A stretch of DNA of 64,000 nt, taken from the NCBI GenBank assembly GCA_002049455.2, contig KV918950.1:62001-126000 (forward strand), given 5' to 3'. Shown piece by piece: positions 54,637 through 64,000 of this stretch (within the stretch, counting starts at the first letter, position 1; each line of letters begins with the position of its first letter). A model generated the notes under the pieces. It did no database searches. It was not told where the DNA came from and worked only from the letters and a program-made list of their open reading frames with translations. The translations under genes were made by a program, and so were the position numbers. This DNA comes from Porphyra umbilicalis (lineage: Eukaryota; Rhodophyta; Bangiophyceae; Bangiales; Bangiaceae).

Positions 54637-55350
54637 TTCCCTGGCCTTTAGGACAGGGTGCTCTCAATGTGTAGTGATGCACATATATACTTAGATCAAG
54701 GGACTCGCTCTCCATTTCAGAGGTGTCAGTCTGCATTCGTGTCCTCAGGGATCTGAGGGCGTGTCAGTGTTGGAAGGGTCGCGATGACGCTCAAAGCGAA
54801 TGGAGCTACAAGGCTGAGAAGGACAGCCCTGCCACAAGTGTCACAGGGCGCGGACGGCGCCTGCCCCCCTGCCCCTCCCCACCGCCCCGAGCTGCGCGCG
54901 GCGACTGCGCGCAGTGACTTCTGGGATTAAACGCGCCCACTATTAAACGCGGGTGATCGTGCCTGCGCGCCGGGTTTTGTTGCGGCGGCTCGTCCACGGT
55001 TTCTGAAGCCCTCAATCGGCGCTGTTAGAGGCGCCCCGTTGCGTGCGGTCGGACCCACCCGCCCGCCCGTGCGCTGTGTCGGCCGCCGTGCCGGCTGTGC
55101 GGAGGTGCGCTGCGCGGCGGAGTGACGGCCCCTCCTGTGGGCGTCGCGCGACGCCGGCGGGCACCCGCCGCTGCGGTGGCGGCGGCGGCACCCCTCTCCC
55201 CGCCTCACGCGCCCCCCGTCACGGCAGCGTGGCTGTACGTGCCCCCGTGGGCGCTCGTGGCTACGGAGCCGGCCGGCGTACCCGGTGTCGATGCGTCGCC
55301 GAGCGCGCTACCGCCCGGCTGGCCAGGGTATCGCACGCACGTGCCTGGAA
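54637..55350 (+). repeat. Repeat family copy D
   Basis: Full-length copy, ttccctggcctttaggacag to ..cgcacgtgcctgg, about 714 bp. Confidence 0.85.
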
Positions 55351-55368
55351 TTTTGAACTGCCACGTAA

Positions 55369-55765
55369 GAGCACGTCTATCGGTGCGCGAAGAAGCCATC
55401 TCAGATGGCATTTTGGCGATGAGGCATCTCTATCGGATCCTCAAAATGCCATCCGCCTTCCTCATATCGCCATCGCCATCCCCAAAAAAATGACTATTGG
55501 GGATGGGGATAGCGATGCGCCAAACGACAGGAACCAATCATATGTGCCAAATCACCCACGCTCAACAGAATCATCCAGGGTCCTGAACAATCCACTTCTC
55601 TTTCGTGCCTCGTGATCCTGTCGTACTTTTCCGAGAAACTTCGTGACTACAGATCTGGCTTGCCACCAGGCCACACCGATAGAGATGCCGCGTCAGCGCC
55701 ATCCCCAATCTGTTCAAAATATGGTACTTTGGCGACGGTGGGATGGCCCACCGATAGACGTGCTC
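55369..55765. mobile_element. PIF/Harbinger-type MITE, 397 bp
   Basis: Perfect 17-bp terminal inverted repeats GAGCACGTCTATCGGTG and a TAA target duplication on each side (55,366-55,368 and 55,766-55,768). Interior has ccatc/gatgg and tttggcgatg/catcgcc motifs and no gene. A different subfamily from 41,989-43,321. Confidence 0.85.
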
Positions 55766-55878
55766 TAAGGGGTTAGGGTATCAGGATCAACGCGCATTGC
55801 CTGGCAATGCTGATATTTACAATAAAAGCCCTTTCCTGCGGCATGGGGGGCTGTTAGCGAAGCTCGTGCAAATGCCTT

Positions 55879-55910
55879 TTCCCTGGCCTTTAGGACAGGG
55901 TGCTCTCAAA
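55879..55910 (+). repeat. Repeat family copy F, head
   Basis: ttccctggcctttaggacag..ctctcaaa. The copy resumes at 57,670 after the hAT-like element; CTCTCAAA/CTCTCACA is its target duplication. Confidence 0.75.
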
Positions 55911-56005
55911 TAGGCTTGAATTTCATGCCCCCAATCCTGGGGCGTGTGGGCGTGTCACGCCCGATCACGCCCGATCACGCCCAAATCACGCCCTGTTAAG
56001 GGCGT

Positions 56006-56390
56006 GAGCACCCTGTCCTAAAGGCCGGGGAACATGATCTCCTGGATTTATATTTGGCTTTTTGAATATGAAACGGCCGGGCCTGCCGCCGAAGTCTATC
56101 CCATTCTATTTGACACCTGGTGTTTTGGAGCCTATCGTTGGCTTGCTTGCTCCAAACGGTTTCAAACTTTGTAGTAACCTTCGATGACGGGTTCCGCGTG
56201 AGCACACCAAAAAGCACGTTGAGAAGCGCAGTTCATCGGCCGCTGTGGTGTGTACACCTCCGGAGGAAACGATCTGGTCACTCCAATACTGTCTGTTCCG
56301 AACGATCTCGGATTTGGACGAATCCGATTCGGGCTTGATCCCAACTTGAAGGGCTACTTGACCCAGAATCACAATTGATTCCAGGCACCT
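56006..56390 (-). repeat. Tail segment T, inverted arm, plus repeat head
   Basis: Inverted copy of 54,291-54,663, including a 27-bp head of the next repeat-family copy (56,006-56,032) that stops abruptly where hAT-like subterminal sequence begins. Confidence 0.85.
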
Positions 56391-57156
56391 GCGTGCAATA
56401 CCCTGGCCCTCAGGGCGGTGGCGTGCTCGGCGACGCATTGACACCGGGCTCGCCGGACGGCTCTATGGCCGTGAGCGCGCACAGGGGCACGGACAGCTAC
56501 AGTGCCGTGGTGGGGGGGGCGTCGGGCGAGGAAAGGGGTGCCGCCTGCGCCACCGCAGCGGCGGCGGCCCGCCGGCGTCGCGCGGCGCCCACTGGCGAGG
56601 CCGTCACTCCGCCGCGCAGCGCACCTGCGCACGGCGGGCGGGGCGGCCGACACGGCGCACGGGCGGGCGGGTGGGACTGATCGCCGCGCGACGAGGCGCC
56701 TGTAACCGCGCCACTAGATGGCACGGGCGGGCGGGTGGGACTGAGCGCCGCTCGTCAAGGCGCCTGATACCGCGCCACTGGATGGCGTCAACAACCGCCG
56801 ATGCGCCGCCGCAGCAGAAGACGGCGCGCAGGCACGATCACCCGCGGGTCATGGTGGGCGCGTCAAGCCCCGGAAGTCGCTGCGCGCGGTCACCGCGCGC
56901 AACTGCGGGCGGGAGAGGGGGCACGGTGGCAGGCGCCGTCCGGGCCCAGTGACCCCTGTTGCAGGACAGTCCTTCTCAGCCACGTAACTCCATTCGATTT
57001 TAGCGTCATCGCGACCCTTTCAACACTGACACGCCCTCAGATCCCTGAGGACACGAATGCAGACTGCCAGCTCTGAAACGGAGAGGAAGTCCCGTTATCT
57101 AAGTTAATGTGTGCATCACTACACTTTGAGAGCACCCTGTCCTCAAGGCCAGGGAA
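56391..57156 (-). repeat. Repeat family copy E, inverted
   Basis: Full copy on the minus strand. It shares with split copy B+C the ccttgaggacaggg head, the gagctggcag variant and the duplicated gttacaggcgcc block, so E is the inverted twin of B+C rather than an independent insertion. Confidence 0.85.
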
Positions 57157-57669
57157 GCAGAGAACGAGGGCTGCCTTGGCATCCGCCACGTACGACTCTA
57201 CGTCGAACAGGTTGAAGAGGAAGACGTGTGGCTTCGCCCCATGGGCGGGAGGGGGGGGAAGTACGAATACGGACGTCAGCCAGGCAGTCTCGGCACCACC
57301 GCCGCTGTAGAACCGCGGCAGCTGCAGAAGCAGAACCTGCCGTCGCAGCCGCAGCCACCGACTCAGCAAAAGTGGGAGGGGCACCACTCTGGGAGGGGGC
57401 CAGCCCCGTGCCGTTTGGGGCAGCGTGCGAGGGCCGGCGGGCTGATCGTCTTGGGCCGCAGCAGGGCGCCCCCGCCCACGTCTCCAGTGCATTGAAGTGC
57501 ACAATGTTAGGTTCGCCAGCGGCGTCGTTATTCCATGACATCACGACCCAGTTCACGCCCTTTTTTGCTTGGGCGTGATGAGTGATCACGTTAAAAAACG
57601 TGCATGCGATCACGTAAAACGTGACTTCCCAATCACGTCAAGGGCGTGAAGAACAAGCCTACTCTCACA

Positions 57670-58350
57670 GTGTAGTGATGCACACACATACTTATATATC
57701 GGGACTTGCTCTCCGTTTCAGAGGTGGCAGTCCGCATTCGTGTCCTCAGGGATCTGAGGGCGTGTCAGTGTTGAAAGGGTCGCGATGACGCTCAAAGCGA
57801 ATGGAGTTACGGGGCTGAGAAGGACTGTCCGGCCCCAGGGGTCATAGGGCTCGGACGGCGCCTGACCCCCTGCCCCACCCCCCCGCCCCGAGTTGCGCAG
57901 GGCGACCGCGCGCAGCGACTTCCATGGTTCGACGCGGCCACCATGACCCGCGGGTGACCGTACCTGCGCGCCGGCTTCTGTTGCGGCGGCTCGTTGGCAG
58001 TTTCTGACGCCGTCTAGCGGCGCGGTTAGAGGCGCCCTGTCGCGCGGCATTCGGTCCCACCCGCCCGCCCGTGCGTCGTGTTGGCCGCCCCGCTCGCCGT
58101 GTGCAGGTGCGCTGCGCGGCGGAGTGACGGCCCCTCCCTCGGGCGTCGCGCGACGCTGGCCGGCCGCCGCCGCTGCGGTGGCGGCGGCGGCAACCCCTTC
58201 CCCGCCCCACGTTATCCCCGCCACGGCAACGTGGCTGTACGTGCCCCCGTGCGCGCTCGCGGCTATGGAGCCGGCCGGCGTGCCCAGTGTCGATACGTCG
58301 CCGAGCGCGCCACCGCCCTGGAGGCCAGGGTATTGCACGCACGTGCCTGG
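57670..58350 (+). repeat. Repeat family copy F, body
   Basis: Resumes gtgtagtgatgcacacacat after the hAT-like element and ends ..cacgcacgtgcctgg at 58,350. Confidence 0.85.
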
Positions 58351-60107
58351 GATGGCAAGAGCTACACGCCAATGTGAACCGACAAATAATTTTTGAGAAG
58401 CATCCAAGCACGTTTCTTGTCGCCACGTTGGCCAAAGATCCGCTTTCTTCGTCGGAGCTATCAGGCGCCACCCACGTCTTTCCCCGCCGTTGTTGACAGT
58501 CCCCTGGCACCCAATCCCCCTTTTCTGTCGGCCGTCTGGTTGAGAAACCGCTTTGGTCCAGGACTCATTTTATCCTTGTCAAACTACCCCCTCACCAATC
58601 ATCGCAGCCCGCGGCGCCCCAGCGCCCCCTCTCCACAACCAAACGTAAAATGACCACATTCTGCCATCACCGTCATCACGCACACATCCCTCCCAGCCTG
58701 AGCCCTCGCAATGGACCACCACACTGGAGGCTCGCTAGCACGAGCTGGGGGGACAGCCTCCAGACCAAACCTACAACAGCCGAAACCTCACTCTCTGTGA
58801 ATCTCTGATCGGGGATCTGGGCGTCATGTGGAAGATGCGGTAGCCTGCACATCCTCGCGCGAATCTCACCGTGTCCGCCGCCGATGGCCCAATCACGTGC
58901 CTCTTTGGCCGTGCGTATGGAAGGTGCTGTGGCTCTGCTGGCGTTTCGGGCCGTGCCGGGTGATCGCACGGCCGCTAGCGTCCGGGGAGGGTCTCTGTGT
59001 GTGGCTGTGATTGCCTGCTTGTGTGATTTGACCTGTGGGCCGTTTCCCGCCGGAGATTGTGTGCGTTGCCGGGCCATGTGAGGGGGGGGAGGGTTCAGCG
59101 GCACGGCGGTGGTTGTTGCTGGGGAGGCCTTGCCCGCCCACGCTGCGTGTGTGTGCCCAGCGTCCCGTGTGCGTCGGAGGGAGGGGGCGCCTGGGTGGCT
59201 CGTTTGGCCGGGTCGGCCCGCGCGTGCGCGTGCGCGCGGGCATATAACACCGCTCCGCACCGGCTAGCGGGGGGGCGGCTGGCTCGGTAGCCTCGAACAC
59301 TGCCTTGCCGCGTCACCCAAGGCGGGGGACTGCGGTTGGCCGTGTGGGGGCTCTGCAACCCTACACTGTGTTTTCTTGCAATTCTCGCCGTGTATTCACA
59401 ATCGCGATTCTTTTTGGCGAACGAGACGTGCGCTGTTGTGCTGTGCGCACCGACGACGAAGGCGGATCCAACCTTTGCGGCGTTGCGGGCCGCGAACGAG
59501 CGTGCCCTTCTTGTCGACGTGGCGTCGCTCTCTACCCCCGCCGCGTGGCAGCCTGGGGCTTGCCTGGCAAGGCTGGCGTGATCGGGGGATGCCATCCGGC
59601 CTCCGCGGGTCAGTGCAACGACCCTTGCGCCCCCGTGTGCCGTGTGGGTGTGGTCGGGCGGGTGGGACCGCTTGGCTGTACGGGCGGCGTTGGCGGGAAC
59701 AAGTGGGCGTGTGAGCGTGTGACGGGCTCGGCGGACACCGGGGAACTGAAGCTGGCCCCATAGCAAATCGCGGCGACGGTAACGCGGGGTGCTGGGTACG
59801 TCGACGGGGCTGTACTGGGGCTTCGGCCTGTCAAGTCGCCCGTCGTCGCCAACGCCACAAGGGTACTCTCCCGAAATCTAGCAGCCCCCCGTGGCTGGTA
59901 CTGGAGGGGTAGGTTTCCTACCTCGCTGGGAGGTGACCCGCAACCGTGGACACCGCTGGGGGAATACGCCCCACTTCGCTACGTAGGGCCCCGGTACGAG
60001 TCATTCTCTGTTACGCTCGTGTGTCGTGCCTCCGCACGCGCTGACGCCTTCCTGACGCCGATCACGACCTTGGCCAAGACGTTCCTTGTCTACAGTGTTC
60101 GTGTACG
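58351..60107. other. 5' region of the second copia-type element
   Basis: No complete gene. The 5' LTR of the element whose gag starts at 60,108 must lie here, but its partner is beyond the window, so it cannot be bounded. A catataacac box at 59,241-59,250 is a possible promoter. Cys-rich (plus, 59,305-59,763) and Ala-rich frames at 59,100-59,760 overlap on both strands and are not convincing. Confidence 0.4.
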
Positions 60108-62225
60108 ATGCCGAGTGAGACGGGCTCAGCATCGGGGGCTATGCCGCTGCATGCAGGCGTGTCGGGCACGGGAGCTATGACGGTACGCGTATTCATGCCG
60201 GCACTTGATGCAAACACTCTCCCCATCGTGTCTGCCGGGTTTGTGCACTGCATTTGTCTGATCAACACTTCGGATGACTCGGCGCCTATCACGGGTGCGG
60301 AGGTCAAGCGTCGGGTCGCCAATTTGTTTCCGCCTGGCAAGCTCTTCTCCCGCGATATGCCGGTCTTGCCGGTGCTGCACGCGGAGCTGCTTGAGTGGCT
60401 CAACTACTGGCGAGCCGAGATCAACATGGACGACGCGCCGAATGCGGCCATGGCGCTGGCGTCGCAGCTGTACGAGGACGATGAGCACAACTTGGCCATA
60501 AAGCTGTTGATGGAGGACTACCGGGACTACACGCGCAAGCCGACGGCTCCAAGCCCCACAGGATTAGTGGCGGGTGACGCGCCCGGGCCTCAGGGCCGCG
60601 GCGTCAATCCACCGGCTCGGTACCTTGGCGGCACGCTCGTGGGGGACGGCACAAGGCGTCCCGACTTTATTGGGATGCGAAGCCAAGATGCTCGCCTGTA
60701 CCGGCGTTCCCCGGAACGCGGAAGCCAAGGTGGCAACCTCGGGATGAACATCGGTGACCCGGGAAGTGTACATAATGGTGCCTCTCGAAGCGACCATTGC
60801 ACTGGTCGGCGTGATGACCCCCAAGGCGTGTCAGGCGGCGGCCGAGGGGGCGGTGCCCACGATGGTTTCGGCGGCGACCAAGGCTCTGGCGCCCATGGCA
60901 GCGGCTTTGGGACCGCTCGGCAACGCCTGTACGGCGGTGGCGATGCCTTGGAACGTTCTGACCGCAGTGGCGGCGCCGGAGACGGCGGTTCCTTCCACGA
61001 CGACCGCAGTACCCACGGCTACGGCACAGGCCACCTCGGTGGATCCGGGCCTGCGAATATCCACGATAACGTGGCGGTCTCTGCCATGGAGAGCCGTCAG
61101 GCGCGTGATATAAGTGGACGCTTCGAGGACCGAGCAGGAAAGTTCACGGGCAAGACGGACCAGTTGTTTACCGACTACAAGACGCAGTACGATCTTGTGA
61201 CGCGCGACTTTGGCGTGTCGGCGCACCAAAAGATGCTGCTCTTGCACAACCTACTAGACGGCGAGGCGCTGAGATTCTACCATGACGAGGTGATGCGGAC
61301 AACCGTCCCGCATGAGACCGCGTGTGCCAAGATCGAAGGACGCTTCCTCACCGCTGTGCACCAAGGCCGCGCCGCGAACTATCTCCAGAACCTTCGCATG
61401 AGCGACTTTATCAAGGTGGACGTGTCGGAGGTGGACGCACTCGAGAAGTTCTTCACCATCATTTCGCGCGTTGCCAAGAAGCTGCCACAGGAGTTTTCCG
61501 GAGATGCACACCGGGCACACTTTCTGCGCGGAGCAGTCATTGGCTACCCCTGGGCAATGCAGCCGCTGAGCCGCCAAGACGTACAGCCCGTGACCTTCCA
61601 GGAGCTGTACGGCGAGCTCCATGCGTCACCGTCCCTCAAGACAGACGCACGAAGAGCGGTTGCCCGCGATCGCGCATCGAGCGCAGCGGATACGGCGGAC
61701 GATGGCGTGACAAGCATCTACTATGGTGGTCAGGGCTGGTACGCTGTCGCCAACACGGGGAGTGCTACTCGCCTGTCGGCGCGACCAGCGGGCGAGCACC
61801 GCGCGGCGGGGCCCCTACGTCGTGGCGGATGCTGGAACTGCGGGGACAAGACTCACCGCTTTGCCGCGTGTCCCGCCAAGGTGAACTGGGAGAGGGTCCA
61901 CAAGCAACGGACTGACTTCTGGGCTGAGCAGCGCCCGGCCAAAGACGAGGCGACCACCGTTTACTACGAGATGTGCCAAGAGCTGCGCGGCGCGTCGCTC
62001 AGTGACGTCATCGAGACGCGAGATGTCAACGTGAGTAACAACGACGGCCTCGCCAAAGACCAAGCCGCCGACAGTGACAGGCAACAGGATGCGCCAACCA
62101 GCACCGGCGACGATGATGGTGTCATGTCGGGTACCGCGGAGCTCTACTACGGCCTTACTGGCGCAATGTGCGATGCGGACGCTGGGCACAGTGGCTCCGG
62201 CCCGGGTTTTCCGCCGGGGGTCTGA
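60108..62225 (+). CDS. Gag of a second copia-type element
   Basis: ATG at 60,108, 705 codons. N-terminal globular region, then a long Gly/Asp/Arg/His-rich linker (about residues 150-330), a helical capsid-like part (about 340-530; DGEALRFYHDEVMRT, AKKLPQEFSGDAHRAHFLRG) and one CCHC knuckle CWNCGDKTHRFAAC near residue 578-591, then an acidic tail. Gag packages RNA into particles. It ends at TGA 62,223-62,225, overlapping the protease frame, which is in -1 register. No start competitor with better context was seen upstream. Confidence 0.8.
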   Translation: MPSETGSASGAMPLHAGVSGTGAMTVRVFMPALDANTLPIVSAGFVHCICLINTSDDSAPITGAEVKRRVANLFPPGKLFSRDMPVLPVLHAELLEWLNYWRAEINMDDAPNAAMALASQLYEDDEHNLAIKLLMEDYRDYTRKPTAPSPTGLVAGDAPGPQGRGVNPPARYLGGTLVGDGTRRPDFIGMRSQDARLYRRSPERGSQGGNLGMNIGDPGSVHNGASRSDHCTGRRDDPQGVSGGGRGGGAHDGFGGDQGSGAHGSGFGTARQRLYGGGDALERSDRSGGAGDGGSFHDDRSTHGYGTGHLGGSGPANIHDNVAVSAMESRQARDISGRFEDRAGKFTGKTDQLFTDYKTQYDLVTRDFGVSAHQKMLLLHNLLDGEALRFYHDEVMRTTVPHETACAKIEGRFLTAVHQGRAANYLQNLRMSDFIKVDVSEVDALEKFFTIISRVAKKLPQEFSGDAHRAHFLRGAVIGYPWAMQPLSRQDVQPVTFQELYGELHASPSLKTDARRAVARDRASSAADTADDGVTSIYYGGQGWYAVANTGSATRLSARPAGEHRAAGPLRRGGCWNCGDKTHRFAACPAKVNWERVHKQRTDFWAEQRPAKDEATTVYYEMCQELRGASLSDVIETRDVNVSNNDGLAKDQAADSDRQQDAPTSTGDDDGVMSGTAELYYGLTGAMCDADAGHSGSGPGFPPGV

Positions 62226-62244
62226 TCCGTCGACATTCCCCCGG
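62204..62244 (+). promoter_or_regulatory. Programmed -1 frameshift signal, gag to pol
   Basis: The heptamer G-GGT-TTT (62,204-62,210) sits in the gag frame and matches the X-XXY-YYZ rule, 12 bases before the gag stop. It is followed after two to three bases by an eight-pair all-GC stem, GCCGGGGG (62,213-62,220) with CCCCCGGC (62,238-62,245). The frame entered after a -1 slip is the one that encodes the protease. Confidence 0.7.
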
Positions 62245-63028
62245 CAACAGACGACCACCGCCCAAGCCCAATATTGAGGAAGACCCAACGTGCGTTGCCT
62301 TGCTGGCCGCCAAGGAGAAGTTCCAGGGCGCCTTCCTCGACACCGGTGCACAGCACACGGTCATTGGAAAGCCGCAGGCCGAGGCGTACATGGCGTCGAT
62401 CGGTCAGGAGGCCGACCTGGAGACGGCGAAGGAGCTGAGGAGCCACCGGCTAGGTGGCTGTTCGTTTGACACCCTCGGCGCTGTCTCCATCCGCTTACCC
62501 ATTGCTAAAGACTACTTCTTGCCGCTGTTCGTCAACGTCATTGCATTGAACGTGCCGTTCCTGCTGGGCCTAGACATCATGGACCGTTATTGCATGTACG
62601 TCAACAACGTCACCAACCACCTGGTCTGCGTCAACGAAGGTGTGGCGGTGCCTGCAGCGCGTCAGTACGGCCACATCTACCTCGACTGGGGATCCGACAC
62701 CCTGTACACCTTTTCCGAGCTGCAACGCATCCACAAGCATTTTTACCATGCCAAGCCCGAGCGTCTCTACGCGCTTATGCGTCGGTCGAAGGACAAGGAA
62801 GCGACGCCCGGCACGCTGCGGCAGCTGGAGAAGATTGCGCACGCCTGTGACGTGTGCCAACGTCTTGCCAAGGATCCAAGCCGCTTCCGAGTTGCCATGC
62901 CGGAAGAGGACCTCTGCTTCAATCGGCGGGTGATGATCGACTTGATGACGTTGGAGCGAATGCCTGTCCTTCACGTCGTTGACCGAGACACGCTGTTTAG
63001 TCCGCCACCTTTCTTCGTGATCGCGTGA
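62210..63028 (+). CDS. Protease and start of integrase, copia-type
   Basis: Read after a -1 shift from gag. Aspartic protease with GAFLDTGAQHTVIG and the partner motif PFLLGLDIMD, then a linker, then the integrase zinc finger IHKHFYHAKPERLYALM...ACDVC (H-H-C-C) and the first catalytic region (MIDLMTLERMPVLHVVD). The frame ends at TGA 63,026-63,028, but the natural continuation is in the next frame from about 63,003, consistent with a one-base deletion after 63,000. Protease directly followed by integrase, with no RT between, is the copia order. Confidence 0.75.
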   Translation, partial: SAGGLIRRHSPGNRRPPPKPNIEEDPTCVALLAAKEKFQGAFLDTGAQHTVIGKPQAEAYMASIGQEADLETAKELRSHRLGGCSFDTLGAVSIRLPIAKDYFLPLFVNVIALNVPFLLGLDIMDRYCMYVNNVTNHLVCVNEGVAVPAARQYGHIYLDWGSDTLYTFSELQRIHKHFYHAKPERLYALMRRSKDKEATPGTLRQLEKIAHACDVCQRLAKDPSRFRVAMPEEDLCFNRRVMIDLMTLERMPVLHVVDRDTLFSPPPFFVIA

Positions 63029-64000
63029 GCTCCAAATCGGTGTGGGACGCCTTCCTCCGCATCTGGGTGGCAGTGTACGCGGGCTACCCGGAGCAGCTGC
63101 ATGCGGACCAGGGGACCAACCTGCAGTCGGACGAGTGGAAGCAGATGATGCGCGACGCGGGAATCAAGCCGATCGACTCGGGCATTGAGAGTCACAACTC
63201 GCTTGGCGCCGGCGAACGGTACCACGCCATGTTGCGGCAGATCTACCGCACGGCCCGCATGGATCATGCAAGCATTCTTCTCGACGTGGCGCTCGCTCTG
63301 GCTTTGTGGGCCATGAACCAGACGGCAGGACCTGCCGGCATCTCACCGCAGTCGCTTGTGCTTGGGGTCAACCCCCGGATGCCTGTCAAGCCGGCGAACC
63401 TACCCGGTCACCGTGAGCGCTACCAAGCCATCGCCGAGGCGCGCGCCGATATGGTCAAGCTCGTGGGGCAGGCGCGACTGAGCAAGGCGTTCCGGGAGCG
63501 GCTTCCGAGGGCGGCAGAGCTCGAGGTGGGACCCGGCACGCGCGTGCTTGTCTTGCGTGAGAAGTCCCAGAAGTGGGAGGGCCCATACATGGTCGAGGGC
63601 AGCGATGGCAAGTTACTGTGGCTCAACATCAAGGACCAACTCAAGCTGTTCTCCATACACCGAGTGAAGGTGTACAAGCCATCGATAACGCCAGTGAGCG
63701 CTACGAGCGGTACCGAAGAGACGGCAGCATCACTCGAGGCGACACCAACGGGCACGGCAGCGGCGGACGCACCACCGCGGATCACGGGAGCGACCACGCC
63801 TGCCGAAGAAGCCATGACGACGAGCGCCATGACGACAGCCAAGCAGTCGTCCGTGAATAACGGGACGTCCCCGGCTGCTCACAACGTTTCCGACGGTATC
63901 TCTGCGGCGGATGCGCTTGTCAACAGTGTTGGCCGGCGGATCGGGGAGGTGGCGCGTCGAGAGCACCGCGGCTCTACAATGGCCGACGACCAGCCCAGTT
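63003..64000 (+). CDS. Integrase core and C-terminus, runs off window
   Basis: Open to the end of the window. It has SVWDAFLRIWVAVYAGYP, the second catalytic Asp in LHADQGTNLQSDEW, and IESHNSLGAGERYHAMLR with the catalytic Glu; the HNSLGAGERYH form is known from a copia branch common in fungi and protists. Then WAMNQTAGPAGISPQSLVLG, a C-terminal beta-rich region (GPGTRVLVLREKSQKWEGPY) and a Thr/Ala/Ser-rich linker. RT and RNase H are expected beyond 64,000. It is joined to the upstream integrase part only across the frameshift near 63,001. Confidence 0.75.

Larger units (their letters stand above)
55911..57661. mobile_element. hAT-like element carrying repeat sequence
   Basis: 5' end TAGGCTTGAATTTCATGCCC and inverted 3' end TAGGCTTGTTCTTCACGCCC share 15 of 20 bases. 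The flanking 8 bp are CTCTCAAA (55,903-55,910) and CTCTCACA (57,662-57,669), an 8-bp duplication with one change, as for hAT. Subterminal cacgccc/gggcgtg and cacgt motifs resemble those of the element at 10,628. Inside lie inverted tail T (56,033-56,390), inverted copy E (56,391-57,156) and about 340 bp of frames with protein-like composition at 57,160-57,600 (minus; for example NNDAAGEPNIVHFNALETW) that I cannot assign. Confidence 0.7.

Noticed and set aside
1-64000. CRISPR arrays, bacterial operons, phage or plasmid functions
   Set aside because: No regularly spaced identical repeats and no prokaryotic gene families; gene content is eukaryotic transposable elements.

Overview
The window reads as nuclear DNA of a GC-rich eukaryote, built almost entirely from layered transposable elements. 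Evidence for a eukaryote: three LTR-retrotransposons (two Ty1/copia-type, one Ty3/gypsy chromovirus), remnants of CACTA, PIF/Harbinger, hAT and probably KDZ-type DNA transposons, a Ulp1-type protease remnant, one plausible GT-AG intron, and no bacterial operons or ribosome binding sites. A bangiophyte red alga (Porphyra/Pyropia-like) would fit the base composition and repeat load, but this is a weak inference; no host housekeeping gene, rRNA or tRNA gene was recognised.

Layout. 0-6.6 kb: GC-rich DNA with unrecognised coding-like fragments and an AT-richer island of interlocked inverted repeats. 7.7-9.2 kb: broken KDZ-like transposase. 10.6-11.6 kb: exactly 1,000-bp non-autonomous hAT element with perfect 8-bp target duplication. 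12.3-15.4 kb: Harbinger-type terminus, a palindrome and a 2.5-kb CCG-rich tract. 15.77-21.43 kb: complete, very young Copia element (421-bp LTRs differing at one site), inserted near the 3' end of a minus-strand gene whose body lies at 21.4-22.9 kb. 23.6-26.3 kb: CACTA (tnp2) transposase on the minus strand. 27.5-28.1 kb: Harbinger transposase fragment. 29.0-33.6 kb: 394-bp tandem duplication and a decayed minus-strand cluster with a Ulp1-like protease and a cysteine-rich protein. 33.6-41 kb: GC-rich low-complexity DNA with a few coding-like pieces.

41.3-58.4 kb is a nested repeat cluster. A 0.7-0.8-kb repeat family occurs about five times. One copy was split by a 10.07-kb gypsy element (43.824-53.898 kb, minus strand); that copy and its 3' tail also exist as an inverted duplicate at 56.0-57.2 kb, inside a second hAT-like element (55.911-57.661 kb), which in turn splits another copy of the family. 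Two PIF/Harbinger-type non-autonomous elements lie at 41.989-43.321 and 55.369-55.765 kb. 60.1-64.0 kb: 5' part of a second copia-type element (Gag, protease, integrase) running off the window, with a probable programmed -1 frameshift between gag and pol.

The genes that can be assigned serve transposition. The most informative points are the half-tRNA primer site and the paired 3' hairpins of the Copia element, the slippery site plus GC stem in the third retroelement, the extra C-terminal coding region of the chromovirus, and the order of nested insertions.
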